From Pseudomonadota bacterium (lineage in GTDB: Bacteria > Pseudomonadota > Gammaproteobacteria > Steroidobacterales > Steroidobacteraceae), in the NCBI GenBank assembly GCA_025356075.1, contig JANXUT010000038.1, positions 1 through 55,180 on the forward strand: a DNA stretch of 55,180 nucleotides, written 5' to 3'. A program made the position numbers and the translations under genes. Below the pieces are notes generated by a model. It made no database searches. It was not told the DNA's origin and worked only from the letters and a program-made list of their open reading frames with translations. This document shows positions 8,707 to 17,966 of this stretch, piece by piece (position 1 is the stretch's first letter; the number at the start of each line of letters is the position of its first letter).

Positions 8707-9621
8707 CTACTTCGGCCAGATGGTGAAGTCGCGCAGCGCCATCCGGCGCAACGACCCGTTCATTTCCTTGAGAGCGCCATCGAGCTCGAGCAGCTGGCCG
8801 CGGCCGAGTTCGAGCGCGTGCTCATCCGGCTGGTGCACCGTCCCGACCGCGTAGTCGAGGTAAGGCGTGCGCCGCTGCTCGATGTGGTTGCCGAGCACGT
8901 GCGCGACCACCTTGCCGCGCGTGAACTCGACGAGCCGCGCGATGCTGAGTACGAAGGCGGGCGCATCGCGTACGTAGAGGCGACCCGGGTAGAGCGTGTC
9001 ACCGGTGAGGAGCACGCCGGTCTGCCTGTCGTAGACCGCGATCGAGGAGGGTTCGTGGCCGGGAATCGCGATCACATCGAGGGCCCGGCCGCCTAGATCG
9101 TAGGTCACCGTATCGTCCGGCCAGCGCCGGAAGCCGAAGAAATCCGCGACCGCGGCCGGAGTCGTGTCGAGGACCCGCGTGCGTGCGCGCCGCCGGAACC
9201 CGTCATCGCCGGAGGTGTGATCGCCGTGCGCATGGGTGTGCGCGACGATGAGCTCGATGGAGTCGCGGCCATGCCGCCCGAGCCAGCCGTCGATCAGGCG
9301 ACCAACGACCTCGACCACGTCCGTCTTGCCGGCTCCCGTGTCGAGCAGGAGCACCTTGTCGGCCCCGAACAGCAGGAACAGAAACGGCTTCTCGTAGTTC
9401 GCGCAGCCGGACTCCCGCAGGATGTAGAAATCATCGTTGTAGCGCTGGACCTCGAATGTCGCCGCGCCCGCGCAGCTCGGACCACTGACCTGCCACTGCC
9501 GCGGCAATGCGCCAGGCAGAACTCCGGCGCCGTCGGGCTCCGGCGTCTGTGCCTGCGCGCCGACGGCGAAGCATGCGCACAGCAGCGCCGTTGCGCGAAG
9601 GAGTCGAGCGACGGCCGTCAC
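8707..9621 (-). CDS. Secreted metallo-beta-lactamase-fold hydrolase
   Basis: The 304-residue protein begins with a signal peptide (LLRATALLCACFAVGAQA). The metal-binding motif is AHTHAHGDH, followed by IPGHEPSS and LLTGDTLY, giving the usual His/Asp ligands for two metals. The GTG start at 9621 overlaps the TGA of the upstream acylase gene in a GTGA arrangement, so the two are translationally coupled. Longer in-frame starts would lie inside the acylase gene and precede the signal peptide. The fold serves beta-lactamases, lactonases and other hydrolases; sequence alone does not tell which. Confidence 0.9.
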   Translation of the reverse strand: MTAVARLLRATALLCACFAVGAQAQTPEPDGAGVLPGALPRQWQVSGPSCAGAATFEVQRYNDDFYILRESGCANYEKPFLFLLFGADKVLLLDTGAGKTDVVEVVGRLIDGWLGRHGRDSIELIVAHTHAHGDHTSGDDGFRRRARTRVLDTTPAAVADFFGFRRWPDDTVTYDLGGRALDVIAIPGHEPSSIAVYDRQTGVLLTGDTLYPGRLYVRDAPAFVLSIARLVEFTRGKVVAHVLGNHIEQRRTPYLDYAVGTVHQPDEHALELGRGQLLELDGALKEMNGSLRRMALRDFTIWPK

Positions 9622-12044
9622 CGCGCCCCCGGTGACGGGTCGAGCACGATCCGCTCCGCCGTTGCCTTCTCGACCGCCGCGCGGCTGTAGAGGAGCGGGA
9701 AGTATGCGCCCGACAACCACAGCGGAAAGAGATCGCGGTAGTGGTGACCGCGCCAGTCGCCGGACTGACCGGGCGTGTTGACCGCGACCGAATTGTCCCA
9801 GCGACCGACGTCGAGCACCATGCGAAAGGACGCGCCCGCCTGCAGCCGAAAATCCTTGCTGCGGTAGTACGAAGCGCCGACGGTGCTGCCGTCACCGGCC
9901 TTCGACATTGGGCCCACGTTCATCGCCGCACGCTCGCCTGCCTCGGCGAGCGGCGCAAGCGGATGCTCGAGCAGCACGAACTGCAGCTTCCCCCATTGCC
10001 AGGCGCTGCGCTCGGCGCCGAGGCGCTCCGTCGTCTCCACGAGGGCGGCCGAAAGCGTACGCAGCATGATCGCGTCGCGGGCCGCGCGCGGGTCGGCCCC
10101 GAGGCGGCCGTCCGGATGCTCGAGGAGGGCGAGCAGGGTGGGCGTGTTGCCGGGCACGTGCGAGCGCAGGTTCAACGGCAGGGCGGGCGCCGCTTCGGCC
10201 AGCACGCCGGCGCCGAGGTGGTGGGACTCCCACACCTCGAAGAGCGCGGCCTGCGGGCTCTCGGCCGATGCGCGGCCGTCCCACGCCTCAAGCCAGCGGA
10301 TCGTGTCGCCGAGCTCCGGATCGTCGGTGTGGATCGTGCCGAGGATCCGCACGAGCGTGCGTGCGGGCAGCGAGGCGTAGTCGTTCTGCAGCGCCTCCGA
10401 TTCCTTCAGCGAGAAGCTGGGCGCGGCGTCGAGCACTTCGGCGATGCGCTCGAACCGGGCCGGGTCGTACCAGACGAAGCCGACGCGACGGTCCGAGTAC
10501 GGGTAGTCCTTCGGCAGGTTGAGCTGGTTCGCGGTCGCGACGTAGCGACGCGACGGATTGACCTCGGAGGGCAGCAACTCGTGGTCGAGGTAGCCGTTCC
10601 ACTCGTAGCGGCCGTCGCCCGGCAACGGCAGCAGGCCATCGGTCGTCGGCCGCGCCGGTGTGAACCCGGACGGGAACCAGCCAATGCCGCCGGACGTGTC
10701 GGCATAGATCTGGTTCTCGCCAGGCTCGCCCCAGTAGCGCAACGCCGCCCGGAACTCATCGATCGTGTGCGCCTTCAGGTAGCGCATCGAGGCGAAGTAC
10801 GGTGCTCCGCCCGTGTCGAGCCACGTTGCGCGTACCGCATAGGCGCGGTGGTGTTCGGCGTCCTCGAGGACCACGGGCCCGTGGCGGGTGAACTTGAGTT
10901 CCGCGTCCGCGTCGGCTGCGCCGCGTACGCGGATGGGCTCGTGGATGACCCGCATCGGCTCCCACCCGTCGTGGTACCGGTATTCGTTCGGATTATCGGG
11001 ATTGGTGTCGTAGACGTAGAGGTCCTCCTGCGCGATCGGGAAGACCGTCAGTCCGAATGCGATCCGCTCGTTGTGGCCGATCGAGATGCCGGGCAGGGCG
11101 GGCTCGCCCGCGCCGATCACGTCGAGGCCGGGAGCCACGAGGTGCGCGAGGTAGCGAAGCGAGGGCACCTCGTCGCTGCGGTGCGGGTCGTTGGCGAGGA
11201 TCGGGCGGCCGGTCGCGCTCTTGCCCGGCCCGATCACCCAGTTGTTGCTGCCCTGCCGGCTGCCGGCGAGCGTGCTCGCCGCGAGGCTGAGCGGCTCCTC
11301 CGCGGGCATGAGCGCAGCGGTCGGGGCAGCCGGTGCGAACACGACGGGCTTCTGCGCGAGCAGGTATTGATCGAGGGCGTGCGGCGAGATGCTGCAGAGG
11401 TCAAGGCCGTCGGGAACGATCGGCGTCCAGGGCGGCGACACCTCGAGCAGGAGGCCCGCCGCGTCCTTCCCTGCTGCGCACATCGCCTGCGCCCTCATGA
11501 GCTGAAAGCCGACGCCGACGACGAGGCCGTGGTTGCGGATCCGGACGACGTCTTCGACGTTCCATGGCGATGGCTCGTAGCCGGCGAGCTCGAACTCGCG
11601 CGGCAGCGGCACGGCGTGGCTACGAATCGCGGCGATGTAGGCGTTGATGCCCGCGACGAACGCGCTCGCGCTGCGCCTCGCCGCCGGGCCGTAGGACGCC
11701 CACTCCTTCGTCATGTCGCCGCGGTAGACGAAGAGCCGGATGGCCCGGTCCTGGGCGAGGTACCCATCGCCGAGTACCGCGGCGAGCTCGCCGAGTCCGC
11801 TGCGGCGCCACAGGTCAATCTGCCACAGGCGATCGCGGGCGGCGTTCCAGCCCTGCGCGACGAACGCGTCGTGCTGCGTGCGCGCGTAGATGTGCGGTAC
11901 GCCCCAGCGATCGACGAGGATCTCCGCGCGCTGCTCGAGCCCAGTGACTGATCGCCGCACTTTCGCCGGTGCCGCGGCCAACGCGAACGAGACGAGGGCG
12001 GACGAGAGGCCGAGGACGGCGACGAATCGTGCTGAGCGCTTCAC
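9618..12044 (-). CDS. Penicillin acylase family (Ntn-hydrolase) amidase, exported
   Basis: The 808-residue precursor has a signal peptide (RFVAVLGLSSALVSFALA) and the N-terminal block ILVDRWGVPHIYA. The self-cleavage site GSNNWVIGPGKSATG places the catalytic serine at about residue 266, with the alpha chain before and the beta chain after. The later NDPHRS and the beta-chain pattern are typical of family S45. Members cleave amides such as penicillins, glutaryl-cephalosporins or acyl-homoserine lactones. I prefer the GTG at 12044, nine bases after GGGGG, over a TTG at 12053. It is coupled to the downstream MBL-fold gene. Confidence 0.92.
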   Translation of the reverse strand: MKRSARFVAVLGLSSALVSFALAAAPAKVRRSVTGLEQRAEILVDRWGVPHIYARTQHDAFVAQGWNAARDRLWQIDLWRRSGLGELAAVLGDGYLAQDRAIRLFVYRGDMTKEWASYGPAARRSASAFVAGINAYIAAIRSHAVPLPREFELAGYEPSPWNVEDVVRIRNHGLVVGVGFQLMRAQAMCAAGKDAAGLLLEVSPPWTPIVPDGLDLCSISPHALDQYLLAQKPVVFAPAAPTAALMPAEEPLSLAASTLAGSRQGSNNWVIGPGKSATGRPILANDPHRSDEVPSLRYLAHLVAPGLDVIGAGEPALPGISIGHNERIAFGLTVFPIAQEDLYVYDTNPDNPNEYRYHDGWEPMRVIHEPIRVRGAADADAELKFTRHGPVVLEDAEHHRAYAVRATWLDTGGAPYFASMRYLKAHTIDEFRAALRYWGEPGENQIYADTSGGIGWFPSGFTPARPTTDGLLPLPGDGRYEWNGYLDHELLPSEVNPSRRYVATANQLNLPKDYPYSDRRVGFVWYDPARFERIAEVLDAAPSFSLKESEALQNDYASLPARTLVRILGTIHTDDPELGDTIRWLEAWDGRASAESPQAALFEVWESHHLGAGVLAEAAPALPLNLRSHVPGNTPTLLALLEHPDGRLGADPRAARDAIMLRTLSAALVETTERLGAERSAWQWGKLQFVLLEHPLAPLAEAGERAAMNVGPMSKAGDGSTVGASYYRSKDFRLQAGASFRMVLDVGRWDNSVAVNTPGQSGDWRGHHYRDLFPLWLSGAYFPLLYSRAAVEKATAERIVLDPSPGAR

Positions 12045-12209
12045 AGTAGACAACCCCCGCGCCGCTGGTGCCAGTGGCCGCCGGGGTGGCCCGGCAAGCC
12101 TTTATAGAGTGTTGCAGGCCTGGCCGCTGCCCGAGCCGCGAGCCCTGATGTTCACATCATCGAAGCGGGCCCGCAAACCTTCCTGTCCGATCGCGAGGCG
12201 CATCGCCCG
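12045..12209. other. Intergenic, acylase promoter region
   Basis: Short non-coding stretch upstream of the acylase and downstream of the YdcZ-type gene, both on the minus strand. It must hold the acylase promoter unless transcription reads through. No convincing -35/-10 pair or hairpin was found. Confidence 0.3.
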
Positions 12210-12680
12210 CTAGCGCGCGGCGCCCCCGAGGCGGTCACTCAGCTGCGTGAGGACCACACCCGCCACGACGATCGCAAGGCCGATCAGGCGAATCGCGTTC
12301 AATGGCCGCCCGATCGCGCCGGCGAGGGCGAAATGGTCGATGACGGCGGCCGTGACGAGCTGGGCGCTCACGGCGAACAGGATCGCATTGCCGATGCCGA
12401 AGCGCGGTGCGAGGTAGGTGATGCTGACGACGTAGAACCCGACGATGAGGCCGCCGGCATATTGCGCCGGTGGAAGGCGCGCGAGCGCGCTGAAGTCGGG
12501 GACGCGGGTCATCGTGGCGAGCGCGAGGACGAGCGAAGCCGCAAGTCCGGTCGCGAACAGGATGACCGTGGCAGGGACCGGCCCGCCGGTCGCGCGGGCG
12601 AGCCCCGCGTTCAGGATTCCCATCAGCGGGATCAGCGCGCCGGCGGCGAAGGCCCACAGCGCGTAGGAGACTCCGGACAT
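12210..12680 (-). CDS. DMT-superfamily transporter, YdcZ/DUF606 type
   Basis: A 156-residue membrane protein with about five hydrophobic helices (WAFAAGALIPLMGILNAGLA, TVILFATGLAASLVLAL, GGLIVGFYVVSITYLAP, AILFAVSAQLVTAAVIDHFAL, AIRLIGLAIVVAGVVLTQL). Length and pattern fit the short YdcZ/DUF606 family. Half-size members usually work as dimers; the substrate is unknown. The ATG at 12680 is chosen because GAGGAG lies seven bases upstream. A longer frame to 12767 is arginine/serine rich and unlikely. Confidence 0.88.
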   Translation of the reverse strand: MSGVSYALWAFAAGALIPLMGILNAGLARATGGPVPATVILFATGLAASLVLALATMTRVPDFSALARLPPAQYAGGLIVGFYVVSITYLAPRFGIGNAILFAVSAQLVTAAVIDHFALAGAIGRPLNAIRLIGLAIVVAGVVLTQLSDRLGGAAR

Positions 12681-13034
12681 TCTCGAACTCCTCGGGTTGG
12701 AAGGATTACGCGAATACTTGCCCGAGCGGACGGTGCCGGATACAGCACGACTGCCGGCCGGCCGCAACGCGTTACCGAAGCAGCGGCGACAGACTGGCAG
12801 CGCCGCGAGATGCGATTCAAGCCCAATTCATGCCCCAATTCGGTCCGCTGGCGGTGCTTTGGCGGCCGACATTGTTGGCGTCGGAATCGCTGCCGGCCTG
12901 TTAGTCAGTCGATCGTCAGCTTATCCCGGACGGCGGCAAGGGGTTGGCTGGCAAAGATGTGCAAGCAAACCCCGGGGCGCGGGGTTCCTGCAGAGCGGGG
13001 ACGTGGTCCGACGGGAGGAAAGTGCGCCGCCGCG
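12681..13034. other. Intergenic, about 350 bases
   Basis: No gene is seen. On the minus strand it lies after the TPR-sulfotransferase stop and before the YdcZ-type start. AACCCC (12968-12973) pairs with GGGGTT (12981-12986), a weak terminator-like hairpin without a T run. An 8-base direct repeat CCCAATTC occurs at 12822-12829 and 12834-12841, twelve bases apart, and could be a regulator site for the transporter gene. Confidence 0.3.
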
Positions 13035-15059
13035 TTAGTCGCGGTACCGCTCGAGGGCGTCACCGAGCGCTTTGCGCAACGGGGCGAGCCAGGGCTCAAA
13101 GTGCGTCCACTGGTCGAGCCCGGCCCGGAAGATGGGCCGGCGGACCTGTTCGGAACTCGCCGTGCGCACGCTCCGTTCAGTCTTGTGGAACTCGACGCAG
13201 GCGCTCTCGAACGGCAATCCGCAGAAATCGAGGATCCGGCGCACGTTGCCCTCAAGATCCTCGACGACATCCTCGTAGTGGACCTTGAGCAGCCGGCCAG
13301 GCAGCGCCGTATTCCAGTGCTGCATGAGCTCGAGGTACGTGCGGTAGTAGCGGGCGATGTCATCGATGCTGTAGGTGAATTCCTGGCCGCGCGCGAAGAG
13401 CTGCTTCAAGTTTCCGAAGCAGCAGGCCATCGGCTCGCGGCGGGCGTCGATGATCTTCGCGTTCGGCAGCATCAGGTGGATCAGGCCGATGTGGCGGAAG
13501 TTGTTCGGCATCTTGTCGATGAAGAAGGGCTTGCCGGTGCGGTAGACCTTCGTGTCCGTCAGGTACTTCTCGCCGAGCGCGCGAAACTCCTCCGCCGACA
13601 TCGTCGCCAGGCAGCCGGGATAGCGCGGGTTGTTGACGTCCGGGTCGTAGCCCTGCAGGTCGAGTACCGCGCGCGGCACGTCGGCGAGCTCCTGCGTTCC
13701 CTCGACCTTCGAATGCGAGGCGAGGATCTGCTCGAGGAGCGTCGAGCCCGCGCGCGGCAGTCCCAGGATGAAAATCGGCTCGTGGCTCGCGGCCCCGAAG
13801 CCCACGCGTTCGGCGAAGAACTCCCGCGTGCAGCACCGCTTCTGGTTGGCGGTGTTCTGCTCGAGGAGTTCCGGCCGGTAGCGGCTCTCGGCGCGCTTGA
13901 GTGCGTTGCCTTGCTCGTAGAAGCGGAAGGACCGCTCGTACTCCTTGCGGTCCTCGTAGGCCTTACCGAGCGCGAAGCACAGGTGGTAACGGTCCTTCAG
14001 GGCGGTGGTCGAGTCCGCCTCGATCGCCTCGAGGCGTGCGACCTCCTGGCTGGAAAACTCGTAGGTCTTGAGGTTCGCGAGGCTCCAGTAGGCATCGCCA
14101 AAGTCCGGCCGGATCGCTGCGGCCGCGCGATATGAATCGATAGCCTCATCGCGCTGGCCGAGCGTCTTGAACGAATGCGCGATCGAGAGGTGCAGCTCGG
14201 CCGCCTCTCGCGTCTGCGGCGGAGTTACCGCGACGAGCTCGCGGTAGAGGCCAATGGCCTCCGCGTGGTGGCCGAGGCCGACGGTCGTTGACGCATGGAG
14301 CGTCCGGTAGACCAGATTCTTAGGATCAGCGGCGAGCAGTCGCCCGAGCTGGACGCGCGCATCCTGGTACTTGTGGCGCTCGAGCAGCACGCACGCGTAG
14401 TCGTGGCGAGCGGCGACGTACTCGGGCTCGCGCTCGAGCACGGCCGTGAGCAGGAGTTCCGCATCGTCAAATACCTCGAGTGCCGAGGCAATCCTTGCCA
14501 GGAGGCGCATCGCCTCGATGTGATTTCCGTGCTCGATCAGGAAGGCGCGCACCATCTTCTCGGCGGCGCCGATCTCGCCGTCGCAGAACAGGCTCGTCGC
14601 TGTAATCAGCGGCGGCGGCAGCCTCCGCAGCTTCGCCACGTGCGTGGTCGCGTACGCCTCGCCCGCGCGGTCACCCACCAGCCGGTAGAGGCCCTCGAGC
14701 ATGCTCCAGGTGGCCGGCAGCGCGGCATTGATTTCGACCGCCTTGAGGTAAGCCTCGATCGCCTTCGGCGCGTCCTTGAGCGCGACGTAGCAATGGCCGC
14801 GCTCCTGGTAGAGCCGGCTGAAGCGTGGATGGTGCCTTGCAAGGCGCTCGAGCGTCGCGAGTGCCTCGTGTGGCCGGTGGGCTTGCCGCTGGCCAAGAGC
14901 CAGCAGGTAGAGGACATCGCGATTCTCGGGCGCGGTTTGCGAGAGCGTTGCTGCCGCCGCGACGGCTGCATCGAAGCGGCGCTCCTGCAGGAGCGCGCGG
15001 AGGCGCTGTACCTCGAGTTCAACCGCGGATGGACCGGCGGCGACCGGACTAGAGTTCAT
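13035..15059 (-). CDS. TPR-repeat protein with C-terminal sulfotransferase domain
   Basis: The 674-residue protein starts with about 400 residues of tetratricopeptide repeats (for example SRLYQERGHCYVALKDAPKA and AIDSYRAAAAIRPDFGDAYW). The C-terminal sulfotransferase domain has the PAPS 5'-phosphosulfate loop PIFILGLPRAGSTLLEQIL, a 3'-phosphate-type block IDARREPMACCFGNLKQLF and the KVHYEDVV stretch. Such proteins would transfer sulfate from PAPS to a protein or glycan, but acceptors are rarely known. The ATG at 15059 gives MNSSPVAAG; an upstream frame to 15119 crosses a terminator hairpin. It lies downstream of a TonB receptor on the same strand, separated by two hairpins, so it is likely expressed on its own. 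Confidence 0.9.
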   Translation of the reverse strand: MNSSPVAAGPSAVELEVQRLRALLQERRFDAAVAAAATLSQTAPENRDVLYLLALGQRQAHRPHEALATLERLARHHPRFSRLYQERGHCYVALKDAPKAIEAYLKAVEINAALPATWSMLEGLYRLVGDRAGEAYATTHVAKLRRLPPPLITATSLFCDGEIGAAEKMVRAFLIEHGNHIEAMRLLARIASALEVFDDAELLLTAVLEREPEYVAARHDYACVLLERHKYQDARVQLGRLLAADPKNLVYRTLHASTTVGLGHHAEAIGLYRELVAVTPPQTREAAELHLSIAHSFKTLGQRDEAIDSYRAAAAIRPDFGDAYWSLANLKTYEFSSQEVARLEAIEADSTTALKDRYHLCFALGKAYEDRKEYERSFRFYEQGNALKRAESRYRPELLEQNTANQKRCCTREFFAERVGFGAASHEPIFILGLPRAGSTLLEQILASHSKVEGTQELADVPRAVLDLQGYDPDVNNPRYPGCLATMSAEEFRALGEKYLTDTKVYRTGKPFFIDKMPNNFRHIGLIHLMLPNAKIIDARREPMACCFGNLKQLFARGQEFTYSIDDIARYYRTYLELMQHWNTALPGRLLKVHYEDVVEDLEGNVRRILDFCGLPFESACVEFHKTERSVRTASSEQVRRPIFRAGLDQWTHFEPWLAPLRKALGDALERYRD

Positions 15060-15108
15060 GGCTTCCGGGTCTGGTTGGGGCGGGGCTCGCCCGCCGCGCG
15101 CCAAGAGA

Positions 15109-15132
15109 AAGGCGGGCACGGCTGCCCGCCTT
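15109..15132 (-). terminator. Rho-independent-type hairpin after the TonB receptor gene
   Basis: AAGGCGGGC and GCCCGCCTT form a 9-bp stem with a six-base loop. On the minus strand the stem is followed by TTTCTCTT, giving a partial U tract in the direction of the receptor transcript. Confidence 0.6.
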
Positions 15133-15183
15133 CAAGTGTAGCGCAACCATCCGAGGTGGTTGCCAGGCTGAGTTCGCCGAACT

Positions 15184-15212
15184 GCCCGGCGCGCGCATCG
15201 CGCGCGCCGGGC
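15184..15212 (-). terminator. Perfect 13-bp hairpin directly after the TonB receptor stop
   Basis: GCCCGGCGCGCGC (15184-15196) and its exact complement (15200-15212) form a 13-bp all-GC stem with a three-base loop, seven bases past the receptor stop codon. No T run follows, so it may act as a 3' stabiliser or a weak terminator together with the hairpin at 15109-15132. Confidence 0.6.
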
Positions 15213-15218
15213 AGCCCT

Positions 15219-17966
15219 TCAGAACTTGAAGCCGATCTTGACGCCGAGTACGCGCGGCCGCGTCGGGACCTCAGACAGGATGAACTGGCCGGACGAGGTG
15301 AACAGGCTCGTGTTCGTGTTGGCCAGATTCGAGCCAAAGATCTGCACGTTCCAGCTGTCCTTCGCGATACCGAAGGCGGCGTCGTAGAGCTCGTACGCCG
15401 GCTGCGTGTACCGCAGCCAGGTGGTCGTCGGGATAGCGATTCCCTGACCGGAGGTGAAGCTGCTCGGCTCGTTGTCCATCTTGTCGACGTGCGTCCCTCC
15501 GACCATGATGAACGCCTTGTAGTCGTTCACCGTCCAGTCGTACCGGGCGCGCAGGCTGAACTGCATCTTCGGCGAGAACGCCGGCACCGACCCGGCCGAG
15601 CCGAGCGGATCCGGTATCTGGACGTTCTCGTGCAGGGCGGAGTTGTACACCTGTGCGATGCACGCGCCCGCCGGCGTCGGATTCCCCGGCGTCTTGTACG
15701 TCACGCCTGCAGAGACGATGCAAGGTGCATTGCTCTGCTTCGCGTCGTTGTACGACAAGGATCCCTGCAGCGTGAAGGCGTCGGTCACGCGCGCGATGCC
15801 CTGAAGCTCGAAGCCCTTCACCCGATACGTCGGGCCCTTCACGCCGAAGGTCGTGTTGCCGTAGACCGGCGGGTTGTAGATCAGCGTCTGCACGTCCTTC
15901 CAGTCCATCTGGTAAAGCGAGCCGTTGATCTGCAGGCGGTGGTCGAGGAACTCGGTCTTGAAGCCAAGTTCGTGGTTCGTCAACTCGTCGGGCGGGTAGC
16001 CGAACGGCTTCAGGAACTGTGTCTTGACTTTGGATCCGGCCGGCAGCGGCGTGTCATTCGGTACAGCCGCACCCGTCGAGTCGATCGCAATCTTGGTCAC
16101 GCCCTTCGTCGTACGGCTGAAGGCGCCTGGGCGGTAGCCCTGCGAGAAGGTGTAGTAAACCATCGCGTCCGGCGTGACGTGCCAGGTGATGTTTGCGCGG
16201 CTGCGAAAGCCCGTGAACGTCGCCGTGTGGAATTCGGCGGTCTTGGCGCCTGTGACCGGATCCGGGTCGAGTCCGCCACCGATCGGCGTCGCGCCGCTGC
16301 AGCCAGGCGTACCGTTCAGCGTGTTGGTGCAGCCAGGCGTCCCGTACTGCGAGCCGATTTCATTCTGCGCGTAGCGGAAGTAGCGCGTGCCAGCGGTCAG
16401 CGTCAGCACCTTCGGGATGAGGTCGTAGTCGATCGAGGTGAAGAACGCGGTCTGCTTGTAGCCACGCGCGAGGTCCTCGCCGAAGGCAACGTTGTCGTTG
16501 CGCATCGACGGATCGATCGCAGCATTGATCGGGGTGTCGTTCGTCTTGCAGATCGTGTTCGTGGCGAGCGCGATCGCCAGGTTCGCGGCGGTGCACGATG
16601 GGATCGACGTGTACAGGAAGTTCATGTCGTCCTTGATCTGGAAATCTTCCCAGTACGCGCCAAACAGGGCGCGCAATGGCAGGCTTTCCGGACTGGAGAC
16701 GCGAAACTCATGGCTCTGGTGCGTGGTCTGGACCGTGTCGAGCCACGAGGAAACCGGCGAGTAGCAGACCGAGGTCGTGCCGGCGCCGATGTTAGTGCCG
16801 CTCGCGGGACCACCCGTGCAGGTGTAGTAGAACCCGCCCGCCGTGCGCGCGTAGTTCGTGTAGTCCATCGCGTTGTCGATGTGGCGCGTCATGTATGAGC
16901 CCGTGTACACGAGCTTCCAGTCCGCGACCTGGCCGTTCAACGTCCACGCCGTGCTTGAGTATCGATCTTTGTCGTAGGAGGGCGAGAACGAGGTCTCCTC
17001 CCACGGGCCAAGCGTCTGGCCGTCGGAGCCGGTTGGGAACTGCGCCGACATGCCCTCGGCGTCCATGTTCTGGTACGTCTGCTGGATCAGTACGTTCCAG
17101 TTGTCGTTGATCTGGTAAAGGGCCGAGAGGCGCATGCCGGCGTATGTGACCGGATTCTGCGCGCGCTTTGCGATAGCGTAATTGTTCGCGCCGGGCGCGG
17201 TAATGATGCCGGACGTCGGGTCGGTCGGATACGAGGAGCCGTAGGACGCAGGGCCCAAGTCGGTGGGCTTGCGCGTGAACGTGCTCGGCACGTTATCAAT
17301 GTAGCCGCCGCGCCGGTCGTTGTAGATCACCGCGCGGACCGCCAGCGTGTCCTGGATCAGCGGCAGGTTGAGCACGCCGCTGACGGACGAGTTGGGGTCA
17401 CCGTGCGCCGTCGTGCCGTACGACGCTTCCGCGTAGCCTTCGGTCTTGTTGAGCTTGGGCTTGTTGGTGATGTAGCGGATCGCGCCTGCCTCGGCGCCAC
17501 CGCCGAAGAGCGTGCCTTGCGGGCCTTCGAGGACCTCGACTCGCTCCATGTCGACCATGTAGACGTCGGCATTGCGCGCCGGGAAGGTCATCGACTGGTC
17601 GTCGAGGTAGGTGGCCACGTTCGGGAAGGGCGCAACCGCGGCGCTCGACTGGTTGCCGGCGAAGCCGGCGCTCAGGCCGCGCATGTAGATGTTGCCCTGG
17701 CCGGGGCCGTTCGCGCTGAAGGTCACGTTCGGCAGGAGCCGGAGCACGTCGTCGAAGGTCTGCACGCCGAGCTGCGACAGCTGCTCGCCGGTGATCGCCT
17801 GAATCGTGATCGGCACGTTCTGCACCGACTCGGAGCGTCGCTGTGCGGTGACTACGATCTCCTCGATGCCGGACGATACAGCCGGCGAGTCGGCGGCGTG
17901 CGCGCCGTAGGCATAGCCGCTCAACACCGCCGTGATGGCGTAGGCAAGCTTCAGGTTGGTTTTCAA
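15219..17966 (-). CDS. TonB-dependent outer-membrane receptor
   Basis: A protein of about 915 residues. A signal peptide (KLAYAITAVLSGYAYGAHA) is followed by a TonB-box-like EEIVVTAQRR and the plug (VPITIQAITGEQL, VLRLLPNVTFSANGPGQGNIYMRGL, MERVEVLEGPQGTLFGGGAEAGAI). A large beta-barrel ends in the expected aromatic terminus KIGFKF. It imports a bulky or scarce substrate across the outer membrane using TonB energy. The start is a TTG at 17966, six bases after GGAGAG; an upstream frame to 18017 lacks support. It is the outer-membrane gene nearest the phosphonate genes, but it could equally serve a glycan or siderophore. Confidence 0.92.
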   Translation of the reverse strand: MKTNLKLAYAITAVLSGYAYGAHAADSPAVSSGIEEIVVTAQRRSESVQNVPITIQAITGEQLSQLGVQTFDDVLRLLPNVTFSANGPGQGNIYMRGLSAGFAGNQSSAAVAPFPNVATYLDDQSMTFPARNADVYMVDMERVEVLEGPQGTLFGGGAEAGAIRYITNKPKLNKTEGYAEASYGTTAHGDPNSSVSGVLNLPLIQDTLAVRAVIYNDRRGGYIDNVPSTFTRKPTDLGPASYGSSYPTDPTSGIITAPGANNYAIAKRAQNPVTYAGMRLSALYQINDNWNVLIQQTYQNMDAEGMSAQFPTGSDGQTLGPWEETSFSPSYDKDRYSSTAWTLNGQVADWKLVYTGSYMTRHIDNAMDYTNYARTAGGFYYTCTGGPASGTNIGAGTTSVCYSPVSSWLDTVQTTHQSHEFRVSSPESLPLRALFGAYWEDFQIKDDMNFLYTSIPSCTAANLAIALATNTICKTNDTPINAAIDPSMRNDNVAFGEDLARGYKQTAFFTSIDYDLIPKVLTLTAGTRYFRYAQNEIGSQYGTPGCTNTLNGTPGCSGATPIGGGLDPDPVTGAKTAEFHTATFTGFRSRANITWHVTPDAMVYYTFSQGYRPGAFSRTTKGVTKIAIDSTGAAVPNDTPLPAGSKVKTQFLKPFGYPPDELTNHELGFKTEFLDHRLQINGSLYQMDWKDVQTLIYNPPVYGNTTFGVKGPTYRVKGFELQGIARVTDAFTLQGSLSYNDAKQSNAPCIVSAGVTYKTPGNPTPAGACIAQVYNSALHENVQIPDPLGSAGSVPAFSPKMQFSLRARYDWTVNDYKAFIMVGGTHVDKMDNEPSSFTSGQGIAIPTTTWLRYTQPAYELYDAAFGIAKDSWNVQIFGSNLANTNTSLFTSSGQFILSEVPTRPRVLGVKIGFKF

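Noticed and set aside
9741-11951. A 736-codon plus-strand open frame
   Set aside because: It is antisense to the penicillin acylase gene and has no recognisable motif.
14295-16898. An 867-codon plus-strand open frame
   Set aside because: It is antisense to the sulfotransferase and TonB receptor genes and crosses both terminator hairpins.
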